Positions 1-6,551 are shown, counted from the first letter of the stretch. The stretch: DNA of 6,551 nt from Bacteroidales bacterium (GCA_029938985.1 JAOZTW010000298.1:1-6551); one strand, 5' to 3'. The notes: generated from the sequence alone by a model not told the origin. Program-made: numbers and translations.

Positions 1-21
1 CAATTAATCAATGCTTTAATG

Positions 22-402
22 TTATGGTAAAAAGTTTTCCCGACTTTTCAGATTTATCCTATTGCAGTCAGCAATAACATGTTTCAACAATTTAGTTCCA
101 ATTCCTTTGCTATGGAATGAATAATCTAAATAATAACTTATTTCTGCAACATTTTGCATCGCTTTTCTGTTTGGTCTGTATGGCGATAATGTGCAATAAC
201 CCACAATTTTACCAGCTATTTCCACCACATAAATAGGATATTTATTAATATCAAATTTATCAAACCATTCTTTACGTTCATCAACCATAAACTCGTTTAA
301 ATCACCAGTAGCACATTTGGTTCTAATTGCTTGATTATAAATATAAACAATAGCTGGTAAATCCAAAATGTTGGCAAAACGAATTATTAAATTTTGTTTC
401 AT
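22..402 (-). CDS. GNAT family N-acetyltransferase, C-terminally shortened (possible pseudogene)
   Basis: This encodes a 126-residue protein of the GCN5-related N-acetyltransferase fold, closest by pattern to the phosphinothricin acetyltransferase-like group, which moves an acetyl group from acetyl-CoA to an amine. The substrate cannot be told. Visible are the N-terminal IIRFA strand and the helix with IYNQAI (residues 6-26), the YPIYVVE and GKIVGYCTLSPYR strands (55-76), AEISYYLD (86-93), and the acetyl-CoA loop HSKGIG (97-102), with His where the family usually has Arg or Gln. The protein stops at residue 126, just after the helix following this loop. Relatives are about 160-175 residues and continue with a strand, a helix and a final strand, so roughly 40 residues are missing. 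Over the visible 50 bp no other frame clearly resumes the family pattern. ATG at 402 was chosen. A longer frame opening with TTG at 432 would be encoded by the arm of the adjacent inverted repeat and adds nothing conserved. A consensus promoter lies 69 bp upstream. Confidence 0.75.
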   Translation of the reverse strand: MKQNLIIRFANILDLPAIVYIYNQAIRTKCATGDLNEFMVDERKEWFDKFDINKYPIYVVEIAGKIVGYCTLSPYRPNRKAMQNVAEISYYLDYSFHSKGIGTKLLKHVIADCNRINLKSRENFLP

Positions 403-411
403 ACATTTTTT

Positions 412-536
412 GGCGTTTTTCACGAGTATCAATTACATCGTTACTTTTGAAATATTAAAATACTCATTTACAAAGGTAAACTTTAATTCTAATATTTCAA
501 AAAGGCTACTTGAACTTGACACTCGTGAAAAACGCT
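412..536. repeat. 125-bp palindromic element (MITE-like), flanked by CATTTTTT direct repeats
   Basis: The outer arms 413-427 and 521-535 are perfect 15-bp inverted repeats (GCGTTTTTCACGAGT and its complement). After one mismatch they continue at 429-432/516-519. Inner arms 445-457 and 490-502 are a perfect 13-bp pair, and 467-471/476-480 close a four-base loop. The element is bracketed by an 8-bp direct repeat, CATTTTTT, at 404-411 and 537-544, as expected for a target-site duplication, although the T-run makes chance more likely. No credible protein is encoded inside. It occupies most of the 150-bp gap between the end of mutS2 and the acetyltransferase start. It could instead be a large hairpin terminator or processing site for mutS2 mRNA, but there is no GC-rich stem followed directly by a U-tract in the usual terminator form. 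Confidence 0.6.
471..501 (-). promoter_or_regulatory. Bacteroidota-type promoter reading into the acetyltransferase gene
   Basis: On the minus strand TTTG (rc of 498-501) is followed after exactly 19 nt by TACCTTTG (rc of 471-478). This fits the known Bacteroidota primary-sigma consensus TTTG - 19 to 21 nt - TAnnTTTG at every defined position. Transcription would start near 464-466 and give a leader of about 60 nt before ATG 402. The whole promoter lies inside the inverted-repeat element at 412-536, and its TTTG is part of the inner 13-bp arm. The symmetric plus-strand position has TTTG (446-449) but no matching TAnnTTTG, so the element appears to fire one way only. Activity is inferred from sequence. 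Confidence 0.55.
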
Positions 537-552
537 CATTTTTTTTATAAAA

Positions 553-2997
553 TTAAGAAAAATCTAATTTTACTATTGTAATTCCTGCACCGCCGAGTTG
601 AATTTTTTCATCTTTACAAGATATTACAAAATCTTGAATATTAAGATATTCTCTTATTATTTGTTTTAAAATACCGTTTCCTTTGCCGTGTAAGATTTTA
701 AATTCTTTTGCGTTTGCAATAATTGCTTTATCTAAATAGGCAATTACTTTCTGTAAAGCCTCGTCGCCTCTACAACCACGAACATCTAAACCAAACATAA
801 AATCATTTTTGTTTACCTCTGCATTTTTATATTCTATTCTAACTGTTTGCTGTTGCTTATTCTGTTTTTTTATTTGATTATTACTTATTTTTTCTAAATC
901 TTTTAACTTTACAAAAGTCCTCATATTACCAATAACTACCATTGCTACTTTGTCTTTTATTGATTCTACTTGTCCAATTGTACCTGAATTTTTAATTTTA
1001 ACTTTATCTCCTATCAGAATTTCATTATTAAAAATAGTCTTTGGTTTTGCTACAACATTTTTATTCTGTTTTTTTTGTGTTTTCCTAATTTTTTCGTCCA
1101 ATTTACGTTGCTCTTTCAAATGTTTTTTTGCAATAATATTTTTTTGCTCTTCAAAATTGGCACGTATATTTTTGGTTAATTCTTTATCTGCTTTTTTTGT
1201 TTTAATTTCTCTTATTGTATTCTCTATCAATTTATTAGCCTGTGCAAGCACCTGTTCTGCTTTTTTGTTACTCTCTACAATTATTTGTTTTCTATCTTTT
1301 AGAAGTTTTGCTTGTTCGTTTCTAAAAATTGATTCTCTGTTTTGAAAATCTTTTTTAACTCTTATTAATTGTTGTTTTTCAATAGCTATTTGTCTTTTAT
1401 CTTCTTCTATTTGATGCAGATGCCGTTCTAACTGAACTTGTTTTGTTCCAGTAATTTTTTCTGCTTTTTTAATAATATGATTTGGTAAACCAATACTTTT
1501 TGAAATTTCAAAAGCATAGGAACTACCTGGTTTACCTGTTTCTAATAAAAAAAGAGGTTTTAATTTTTTGCTATCAAAAAGCATAGCCGCATTTTCAATA
1601 CCCTCTGATGCCGCCGCAAAATGCTTTAAATTAGTGTAATGGGTTGTAATAACTCCTTTAACTTTCATTTTATCAAATTCCGATAAAATTGCTTCAGCAA
1701 TAGCGGCTCCCATTATTGGTTCGGTTCCTGTACCAAATTCATCTATTAAAATAAGTGTATTTTTATCTCCTTTGCTTATAAAATTTTTCATATTTAACAA
1801 ATGAGAACTATAGGTAGATAAGTCATTTTCAATAGATTGCTCGTCTCCAATGTCAATCAATATTTGATTAAATATTCCTACTGTAGAATTTGGTTTTACA
1901 GGAATAAGTAAACCACACTGAACCATATATTGCATCAGTGCAACTGTTTTTAGAGCCACTGATTTTCCTCCTGCGTTGGGTCCCGAAATTAATATAATTC
2001 GTTGTTTTTCATTTAGTTCAATATCAAGGGGTACAACAAATTTTCGCTCTATTTTGAATGTCAAATACAAAAGTGGATGATAGGCTTGCCTGAAATCTAA
2101 AATAGGCAAATCGGATAGTTTTGGCTTAGAGGCATCTAATTCTATTGCCAGTTTTGCACGACAACGAATAAAATCTATTTCAGCCAAAAAGTAATAAATA
2201 TTTATTAAATCATAAATATACGGACGAACATTGTCTGCAAAAAGCGTTAATATTTTAATTATTTCTCTTCTCTCAGCAAATTGCAATTGAGTAATTTGAT
2301 TTTGTAGTTCAATGCTTTTAAGTGGCTCAATAAAAGCAGTTTTACCCGATGTAGATTGGTCTTGTACCACACCAATAATTTTATTTTTATCGTAAGAAGA
2401 AATAGGAATTAGCAGTTTTCCATTTCTCACCGCAACATTTGTATCTTTGTCTATCAAGCCCTCTTTTTGAGCTTGTTTTAGAACCGAATTTATAATTTTG
2501 GAGGCAGATTGTTGTTTTTGTGCTAAATCGTTTCTTATCTTTTTTAGGTCAGCCGAAGCAGAATCTTTTATTACTCCATTTTTGTTTATTATTCTGTTAA
2601 TTTCCTCACTAACAGAAGGATAAATTTTTATTTGAGCAACTAATTTTCTCAGTTCTGGAAATTTACCTTCGGTTTCTTCTTTCTTAAAAAAGTAAGTAAT
2701 TGATTTGAATGTCTCCAAAGAGCGTTTTAATTTCAGCAACTCTTCTGGTAAAATATGCGTGTTTTCTATTTTTATTCTATTCAAATATTCTCGTGCATCA
2801 TAAAAATGATTTGTAGGAAATTCATCATGATTTTTTATAATATCTACAAATTCGTCTGCCTGTTCTAAAAGTCGTCTAATAGGTTCTTTTTCTTTATAAT
2901 AACGAATTTTATTTATTCGTTCTTTCCCCAGATTACTTAGTGAGTAAGCTTTTAGTGTTTCAACAATTTTGTCGAAACCAATCTTTTTTTCTATCAT
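553..2997 (-). CDS. mutS2: Endonuclease MutS2 (MutS-like ATPase with C-terminal Smr domain)
   Basis: This 814-residue cytoplasmic DNA- and ribosome-associated ATPase has the full length expected for the family (about 760-810). It lacks the N-terminal mismatch-reading domain of true MutS and begins directly with the core/lever helices (about 1-300). The ATPase follows: Walker A GPNAGGKS (339-346), signature region ENDLSTYSSHL (390-400), Walker B LILIDEFGTGTE (415-426) with D419 and E420, and the switch histidine in TTHYTNLK (451-458). A long Lys/Glu-rich coiled coil (about 515-645) and a small KOW-like beta segment (GDKVKI, 663-668) come next. The C-terminal Smr nuclease domain (about 735-812) carries LDVRG (737-741), HGKGNG (770-775) and the closing GGAGIT. 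Relatives suppress homologous recombination, or split collided ribosomes in Bacillus; which role applies here is not visible. The ATG at 2997 has no Shine-Dalgarno sequence, only an A-rich leader. No consensus promoter is seen in the 283-bp gap behind fur, so read-through from fur is possible. Confidence 0.96.
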   Translation of the reverse strand: MIEKKIGFDKIVETLKAYSLSNLGKERINKIRYYKEKEPIRRLLEQADEFVDIIKNHDEFPTNHFYDAREYLNRIKIENTHILPEELLKLKRSLETFKSITYFFKKEETEGKFPELRKLVAQIKIYPSVSEEINRIINKNGVIKDSASADLKKIRNDLAQKQQSASKIINSVLKQAQKEGLIDKDTNVAVRNGKLLIPISSYDKNKIIGVVQDQSTSGKTAFIEPLKSIELQNQITQLQFAERREIIKILTLFADNVRPYIYDLINIYYFLAEIDFIRCRAKLAIELDASKPKLSDLPILDFRQAYHPLLYLTFKIERKFVVPLDIELNEKQRIILISGPNAGGKSVALKTVALMQYMVQCGLLIPVKPNSTVGIFNQILIDIGDEQSIENDLSTYSSHLLNMKNFISKGDKNTLILIDEFGTGTEPIMGAAIAEAILSEFDKMKVKGVITTHYTNLKHFAAASEGIENAAMLFDSKKLKPLFLLETGKPGSSYAFEISKSIGLPNHIIKKAEKITGTKQVQLERHLHQIEEDKRQIAIEKQQLIRVKKDFQNRESIFRNEQAKLLKDRKQIIVESNKKAEQVLAQANKLIENTIREIKTKKADKELTKNIRANFEEQKNIIAKKHLKEQRKLDEKIRKTQKKQNKNVVAKPKTIFNNEILIGDKVKIKNSGTIGQVESIKDKVAMVVIGNMRTFVKLKDLEKISNNQIKKQNKQQQTVRIEYKNAEVNKNDFMFGLDVRGCRGDEALQKVIAYLDKAIIANAKEFKILHGKGNGILKQIIREYLNIQDFVISCKDEKIQLGGAGITIVKLDFS

Positions 2998-3036
2998 TTT
3001 TTTATATTATAAATATCTTTTTTTATTCAAATTATT

Positions 3037-3262
3037 GGCGTTTTAAACTGTCGGCGTGGCTTTAGGCATATCAAAATAAATAATTAACCATTTAAACTTG
3101 TTCTTTTGAATTTTATCTTCTTCAAAAAAATAAGCAAATATTATTATATTTATTGAATTGGTAAAAATAAAAATAACATCGCTTAAATTGGTTAATTATT
3201 TATTTTAATATGCCTTAAGCCACACCGACAGTAATTTATTGTCCAACTTTAAACGGGTAGCC
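3037..3262. repeat. 226-bp long inverted-repeat element (MITE-like), flanked by AATTATT direct repeats
   Basis: Arms 3048-3090 and 3189-3231 are 43 bp each and complementary at 40 positions (differences at 3055/3224, 3063/3216 and 3072/3207). With one bulge they extend inward to 3097 and 3181. Further out, CGTTTTAAA (3039-3047) faces CTTTAAACG (3247-3255), and the ends read GGC (3037-3039) and GCC (3260-3262). A 7-bp direct repeat, AATTATT, lies immediately outside at 3030-3036 and 3263-3269, consistent with a target-site duplication. The 83-bp centre (3098-3180) is AT-rich, has no open frame of note and holds a small hairpin (3104-3110/3121-3127). The element fills nearly all of the fur-mutS2 gap. 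As RNA it would form one of the strongest structures in the window and could separate fur from mutS2 expression. The exact ends are an inference from the direct repeats. Confidence 0.65.
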
Positions 3263-3280
3263 AATTATTTTAAGCCTTAT

Positions 3281-3739
3281 TTAATCTTTGTTTTTTTTCT
3301 TGCAATATTTGCAGTAACCATACAAATATAAGGAATGTTCTACAACATTAAAATCGTTGAAATCACCAATATCATCTTTTATTTCTTGAATTCGTGGTTC
3401 ACAAAATTCAGTGATTGAGCCACAGGTTAGACAAATCAGATGGTCGTGTTGTTTGCTCTTGTACGATTTTTCGAATTGAGCCATGTTTTGTCCAAATTGA
3501 TGCCTTATAATTAGCTTACAATCAAGCAATAACTCCAGAGTATTGTATAGAGTGGCTCTACTAACTCGATAGTTTTTTTCTTTCATTTTAATGTATAACA
3601 ATTCAACATCAAAATGAATTCTACTACTATAAATTTCATCTAAAATAGCAAATCTTTCAGGTGTTTTACGATATCCTTTGCTTGTTAAGTAATTTGTAAA
3701 TATTTTATTAACCGATTTTTTTATTTCTTCTTGATTCAT
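3281..3739 (-). CDS. Fur-family metal-dependent transcriptional repressor
   Basis: This 152-residue cytoplasmic DNA-binding regulator is complete and of family-typical length. The N-terminal winged helix (about 10-85) has the RKTPERFAILDEIY helix (24-37), IHFDVELLY (41-49) and the recognition helix VSRATLYNTL (59-68). The C-terminal dimerisation half keeps the metal sites: HDH (98-100), structural-zinc cysteines CLTC (103, 106) and CKYC (143, 146), E111, and H135 in EHSLYLYG. H42 is a likely additional ligand. E90 and E111 sit where the peroxide sensor PerR of Bacillus has aspartates (Asp85, Asp104), which favours an iron- or other metal-sensing Fur over a PerR. The subtype is an inference, so no symbol is given. 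The start at 3739 follows an A-rich leader without Shine-Dalgarno. The gene diverges from the TPR/PAS gene across 220 bp, and regulators placed this way often control themselves and the neighbour. Confidence 0.93.
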   Translation of the reverse strand: MNQEEIKKSVNKIFTNYLTSKGYRKTPERFAILDEIYSSRIHFDVELLYIKMKEKNYRVSRATLYNTLELLLDCKLIIRHQFGQNMAQFEKSYKSKQHDHLICLTCGSITEFCEPRIQEIKDDIGDFNDFNVVEHSLYLYGYCKYCKKKNKD

Positions 3740-3959
3740 TTTTATTTTTAAATCTAATATTGTTATATTTTGGCAAGATATATGCTTTTACAAATAGTAA
3801 AGTATGTAATTATTCAAATCAATATTTTTGAAGTTTTCTGAATTTAATAATTGTTACACACAACAAGTTAAAATAAAGCTATATATCTAACACTAAAATT
3901 AAATTTTAATTAAAATCTGCAAAAAACTGAAAGTTCAAAAGTAGCAAAAATATTTAGAA
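3740..3959. promoter_or_regulatory. Divergent intergenic region between the Fur-family gene and the TPR/PAS gene
   Basis: This 220-bp, strongly AT-rich spacer must hold the promoters of both divergent genes. On the plus strand TATTTTTG (3823-3830) fits the Bacteroidota -7 box TAnnTTTG but has no TTTG at the proper distance. On the minus strand -7-like boxes are complementary to CAAAAGTA (3936-3943) and CAAAAATA (3945-3952), also without a good partner; the first has only TTCG 19 nt upstream. A perfect 7-1-7 palindrome, AATTAAA-T-TTTAATT (3897-3911), has the geometry of Fur-family operators and lies about 50 bp before the TPR/PAS start. It is pure A/T, and such palindromes are expected by chance in this composition. 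No assignment is firm. Confidence 0.35.
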
Positions 3960-6386
3960 ATGCGAAAAAACATAAAATTAATATCAATAATATTTTTTCT
4001 TATAACTTTATTTAATGCAAATATTTATTCTCAATCAAGGGTTGAAATATTGCAAGAAAAATTATTTACTCACATTGAAAAAAATGGAAACGATTCAATA
4101 GCACTTTCGTTGATTAAACAAATATATTTAGAAACCATTGAAATAGACCCAAGTATGGCACAACAATTTGCTGCTATGGGGCAACAAATTGCAATTGAAC
4201 TCAACGATAGTATTGGCTTGGGAGTAATGTATGGATATTCGGGAAATGCACTTTTGGCAAAAAAAACTTATTTCATGGCAATGGAGGCACATTACAGTGC
4301 TTACGAAATATTTACAAAATTCAATGACCAAAAAAATCTTGCAAATTCTTTACTTAATATTGGGAGAACATATTTGGCACAAGAAATATATTCTATTTCG
4401 GAAGATAAAATAGATAAAGCAAAAATAATATTCGACGAATTAAATTATTCGAAAGGTAAAGCAAATGCTCTTAAATATTTAGGACTTGCAAATATTTCAT
4501 TGGACGAACATTTGGCTCTTGAGTATTTTGAACAGGCATTAGAAATATTAGATGACAAAAAAGACGAATTAATAATTGCAGAAATAAAAATTTATATAGC
4601 ACAAGCAAATTTGCAATTATTGGAGCTTGATGTTGCAATTAGATTTGTAAATGAAGCTCTTACAATATTTGAAACTACCGAATCTGAAATAAAAATAGCA
4701 AATGCAAATTTTTTATTTGGCGAAATTTATTTGGAAAATGATAACATAGATAAGGCAAAAAAGAAATTTAAAGAAGCTTTATCTGTTTTTGAAAAATTAA
4801 ATTCGTTGGAAAAAATATCAAAAACTTATCAAAAATTAGCAGAAATATATTTTATTGAAGGACAATTTATTAAATCCATAGATTATGCAAATAAGGGGTT
4901 GATTAATGCGATGGATTTCAATTACCTACCTATAAGAAGAGATATTTATTTTGTATTATCGAACTCTTACTCGGAACTTAAAAATTACAAAAAGGCTTTT
5001 TCTAACCAAAAACAATATGCTCAAATGATTGATAGCATTAATGAAAACAAGAAACAAAGTCAATTTTCTGGATTTCAAATGGATTTGGAGACACAAAATA
5101 AAGAGAAAGAAATTGACTTATTAAAAATACAATCAGAAAAAGACAAGTTAATGTCTGCGAAAAAACAATATAAAAGAAATACAATTTTTGTTACTGTCCT
5201 TGCATTGATGATTCTTGCATTTATTGTTGTCCTAATTATTAGATTTAGAGAAAAAAATAAATCAAATAAACTTTTGCAAGACTCTAATAAACAACTTAAA
5301 ACTGAAATTGAAGACCGCAAATTGGCTCAAATCGAGTTACAGAATAGTGAAGAACGTTATAGATTAGTTTTTAGAAAAACACCAATTGGAATTATGCAGT
5401 TTGATGCAGATTTGAAAATTACTGATGCCAACGATAAGTTTTCGGAAATATTTAATATCAGTATTGACCAAATGGTTGGAACAGAGTTGAATACGATTTT
5501 TGATAGAAATTCAGTTGTTGGTTTCAATCTTGCACTTACAAACAAAGAAGCAAAAATTATTAAGAACGATACAGAAATAATTACAAAAGGGCAGGTTATT
5601 TATATCTCACTAACTATTAAACCTTATTCATATAATACTGAGCGTGGAAAAATTAAAGGTGGTGTTGTTATTATTGAAGATTTGACTGAGCAAAAAAAGG
5701 CAGAAAAATTTTATAATAAAAATATTTTGAAAAAACAAAATTTACTAAATCTGTATCCTGGAAATTTACTACACATTAAGAAAAAAGGAGATATTATTTC
5801 TGCCCATATACCCGATTCGCCAGACACAGAACATAACATAAGGCATATTAATGAGTTGATTCCCGAAAGTAGTTCAAATAAATTATTTAACGAAATTGAT
5901 GTTGCTCTGAACGAAAAAACAGAACGTAAATTTATTTATAAAGATTCGGTTGCTGGTACAGAAAATATTGTTAAAATAATACCAGATAGCAATAATAGTT
6001 TATTGATAATTTTATCAGAATTTTACACACTTTCGCAAGATAAAAGGAAACTTGAAAGTACAGTTATAGAAGATGTTATTAAGACAGACCGAAAAGTTAT
6101 TCCAAAGAAAGAACAATATTATATAGAAATTTATAAAGATATTGAAAAAGATTTATTTCCTGTTTACCAAAACATTCAGAAACAGCTATCTTTTATTGTG
6201 TTAAGAGGATTTGCAGAAAAAATTAATTCTATTGGAGAAAAGTATAATAACAGACAGCTTCAGGACTATGGTAACAAACTTTTGGAAAACATTGTTACTT
6301 TTAATGTTTTAAAAGTAAATAGTATTTTATCAAAATTTCCTTCTCTTATTAGCGAATATATTAATCAAACACCAGCTTATAAATAA
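3960..6386 (+). CDS. TPR-repeat membrane protein with cytoplasmic PAS domain and no recognisable output domain
   Basis: The gene encodes an 808-residue probable sensor. Residues 1-25 form a signal peptide (Lys/Arg start, hydrophobic core, end near IYSQ). About seven TPR-like helix pairs follow (roughly 55-360), for example at 125-162, 165-200, 245-282 and 285-320, exported to the periplasm. A coiled stretch (370-405) leads into one membrane helix (407-429) with Arg/Lys on its cytoplasmic side. A second coiled coil (430-465) runs into a good PAS domain (462-577: EERYRLVF, PIGIMQFDADLKITDAN, and the closing VVIIEDLTEQKKAE). Residues about 592-690 look like a degenerate second PAS, and 715-800 form a helical tail with FAEKINSIGEKY and YGNKLLE. 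This architecture normally ends in a histidine kinase, LuxR helix-turn-helix, GGDEF or cyclase domain. None is present: no H-box, N/G boxes, GGDEF or HTH. The tail resembles, from memory, helical C-termini behind receivers of hybrid histidine kinases. The ligand and partner are unknown. ATG 3960 begins the signal peptide; no Shine-Dalgarno is seen. Confidence 0.85.
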   Translation: MRKNIKLISIIFFLITLFNANIYSQSRVEILQEKLFTHIEKNGNDSIALSLIKQIYLETIEIDPSMAQQFAAMGQQIAIELNDSIGLGVMYGYSGNALLAKKTYFMAMEAHYSAYEIFTKFNDQKNLANSLLNIGRTYLAQEIYSISEDKIDKAKIIFDELNYSKGKANALKYLGLANISLDEHLALEYFEQALEILDDKKDELIIAEIKIYIAQANLQLLELDVAIRFVNEALTIFETTESEIKIANANFLFGEIYLENDNIDKAKKKFKEALSVFEKLNSLEKISKTYQKLAEIYFIEGQFIKSIDYANKGLINAMDFNYLPIRRDIYFVLSNSYSELKNYKKAFSNQKQYAQMIDSINENKKQSQFSGFQMDLETQNKEKEIDLLKIQSEKDKLMSAKKQYKRNTIFVTVLALMILAFIVVLIIRFREKNKSNKLLQDSNKQLKTEIEDRKLAQIELQNSEERYRLVFRKTPIGIMQFDADLKITDANDKFSEIFNISIDQMVGTELNTIFDRNSVVGFNLALTNKEAKIIKNDTEIITKGQVIYISLTIKPYSYNTERGKIKGGVVIIEDLTEQKKAEKFYNKNILKKQNLLNLYPGNLLHIKKKGDIISAHIPDSPDTEHNIRHINELIPESSSNKLFNEIDVALNEKTERKFIYKDSVAGTENIVKIIPDSNNSLLIILSEFYTLSQDKRKLESTVIEDVIKTDRKVIPKKEQYYIEIYKDIEKDLFPVYQNIQKQLSFIVLRGFAEKINSIGEKYNNRQLQDYGNKLLENIVTFNVLKVNSILSKFPSLISEYINQTPAYK

Positions 6387-6517
6387 AGTTATGTTAGAGT
6401 TATAGCGTATGAAAATATTATTGCTATGAATACTACAACTATAAGATTTTTAGTCTTTTATACTTATTTATTAAATGAAAAAAAAATCGAATTTTGCGAA
6501 AAAATCGGTGTAAAATT

Positions 6518-6551
6518 TTCAATATTCAATATTCAATATTCAATATTCAAT
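6518..6551. repeat. Heptanucleotide tandem repeat (TTCAATA), open at the window edge
   Basis: The unit TTCAATA is repeated four times perfectly plus six bases of a fifth copy, and the array continues to the last base, so its true length is unknown. It lies 132 bp after the stop of the TPR/PAS gene in non-coding sequence. Short 7-bp arrays of this kind occur in intergenic DNA of Bacteroidota and cyanobacteria and change length by slippage. No CRISPR-like spacers separate the units. The rest of 6387-6517 is AT-rich and holds no gene. Confidence 0.9.

Noticed and set aside
403..432. TTG start adding ten residues to the acetyltransferase
   Set aside because: The added codons are simply the arm of the inverted repeat, and the conserved family pattern begins right after the ATG at 402.
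368..550. 60-residue open frame on the plus strand across the smaller palindrome
   Set aside because: It overlaps the acetyltransferase start on the other strand and the whole inverted repeat, has no protein-like pattern, and is explained by the palindrome.
950..1345. 131-residue open frame on the plus strand
   Set aside because: It lies antisense to the Lys/Glu-rich coiled coil of mutS2, whose codons read back as Phe/Ser/Cys-rich protein. It has no domain pattern, and the mutS2 frame is clearly real.
3281..3739. Assignment as the peroxide sensor PerR
   Set aside because: Glutamates (E90, E111) occupy the positions of the PerR aspartates needed for peroxide sensing, so only Fur family is claimed.
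5340..6386. Histidine kinase at the C-terminus of the 808-residue protein
   Set aside because: No H-box histidine in a dimerisation helix and no N, G1 or G2 ATP-binding motifs can be seen in residues 460-808.
6440..6470. Weak hairpin (AAGA/TCTT with flanking TAT/ATA) after the TPR/PAS gene as a terminator
   Set aside because: The stem is only four pairs plus a bulge, almost all A-U, with no clean U-tract. It is not distinguishable from background in this composition.
6518..6551. CRISPR array
   Set aside because: The 7-bp units are directly adjacent with no spacers, so this is a simple tandem repeat.

Overview
The window is a very AT-rich chromosomal stretch with intact, house-keeping-type genes. 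It most likely comes from a Bacteroidota (Bacteroidales/Flavobacteriia-like) bacterium. The evidence is the absence of Shine-Dalgarno sequences before any start, short A-rich leaders, a perfect Bacteroidota-type promoter (TTTG, 19 nt, TAnnTTTG), and a TPR - membrane helix - PAS protein of a kind common in that phylum. The species cannot be named from the sequence alone.

Layout. Three genes on the minus strand read right to left: a Fur-family metal-dependent repressor (3281-3739), the Smr-domain ATPase MutS2 (553-2997) and a C-terminally shortened GNAT acetyltransferase (22-402). Divergent from fur, across a 220-bp AT-rich gap, a plus-strand gene (3960-6386) encodes an 808-residue membrane protein: signal peptide, about seven TPR units, one membrane helix, a coiled coil, a PAS domain, a degenerate second PAS-like segment and a helical tail, with no recognisable catalytic output domain. 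The last 165 bp are non-coding and end in a 7-bp tandem repeat that runs off the edge.

The least ordinary parts are the two gaps between the minus-strand genes. Each is largely filled by a long imperfect inverted repeat: 412-536 (125 bp) between mutS2 and the acetyltransferase gene, and 3037-3262 (226 bp, with 43-bp arms matching at 40 positions) between fur and mutS2. Both begin with the same eight bases, GGCGTTTT. Both are flanked by short direct repeats (CATTTTTT and AATTATT) that look like target-site duplications. Most arm differences remain G-U pairs in RNA made in the direction of the genes. They look like small non-autonomous mobile elements (MITE-like), or a family of long hairpin elements. 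The smaller one also carries a consensus promoter pointing into the acetyltransferase gene.

The genes do not form an evident pathway. Fur and mutS2 may be co-transcribed, since no promoter is visible between them. The Fur protein could regulate itself and the divergent TPR/PAS gene through the shared intergenic region, but no convincing operator is visible.
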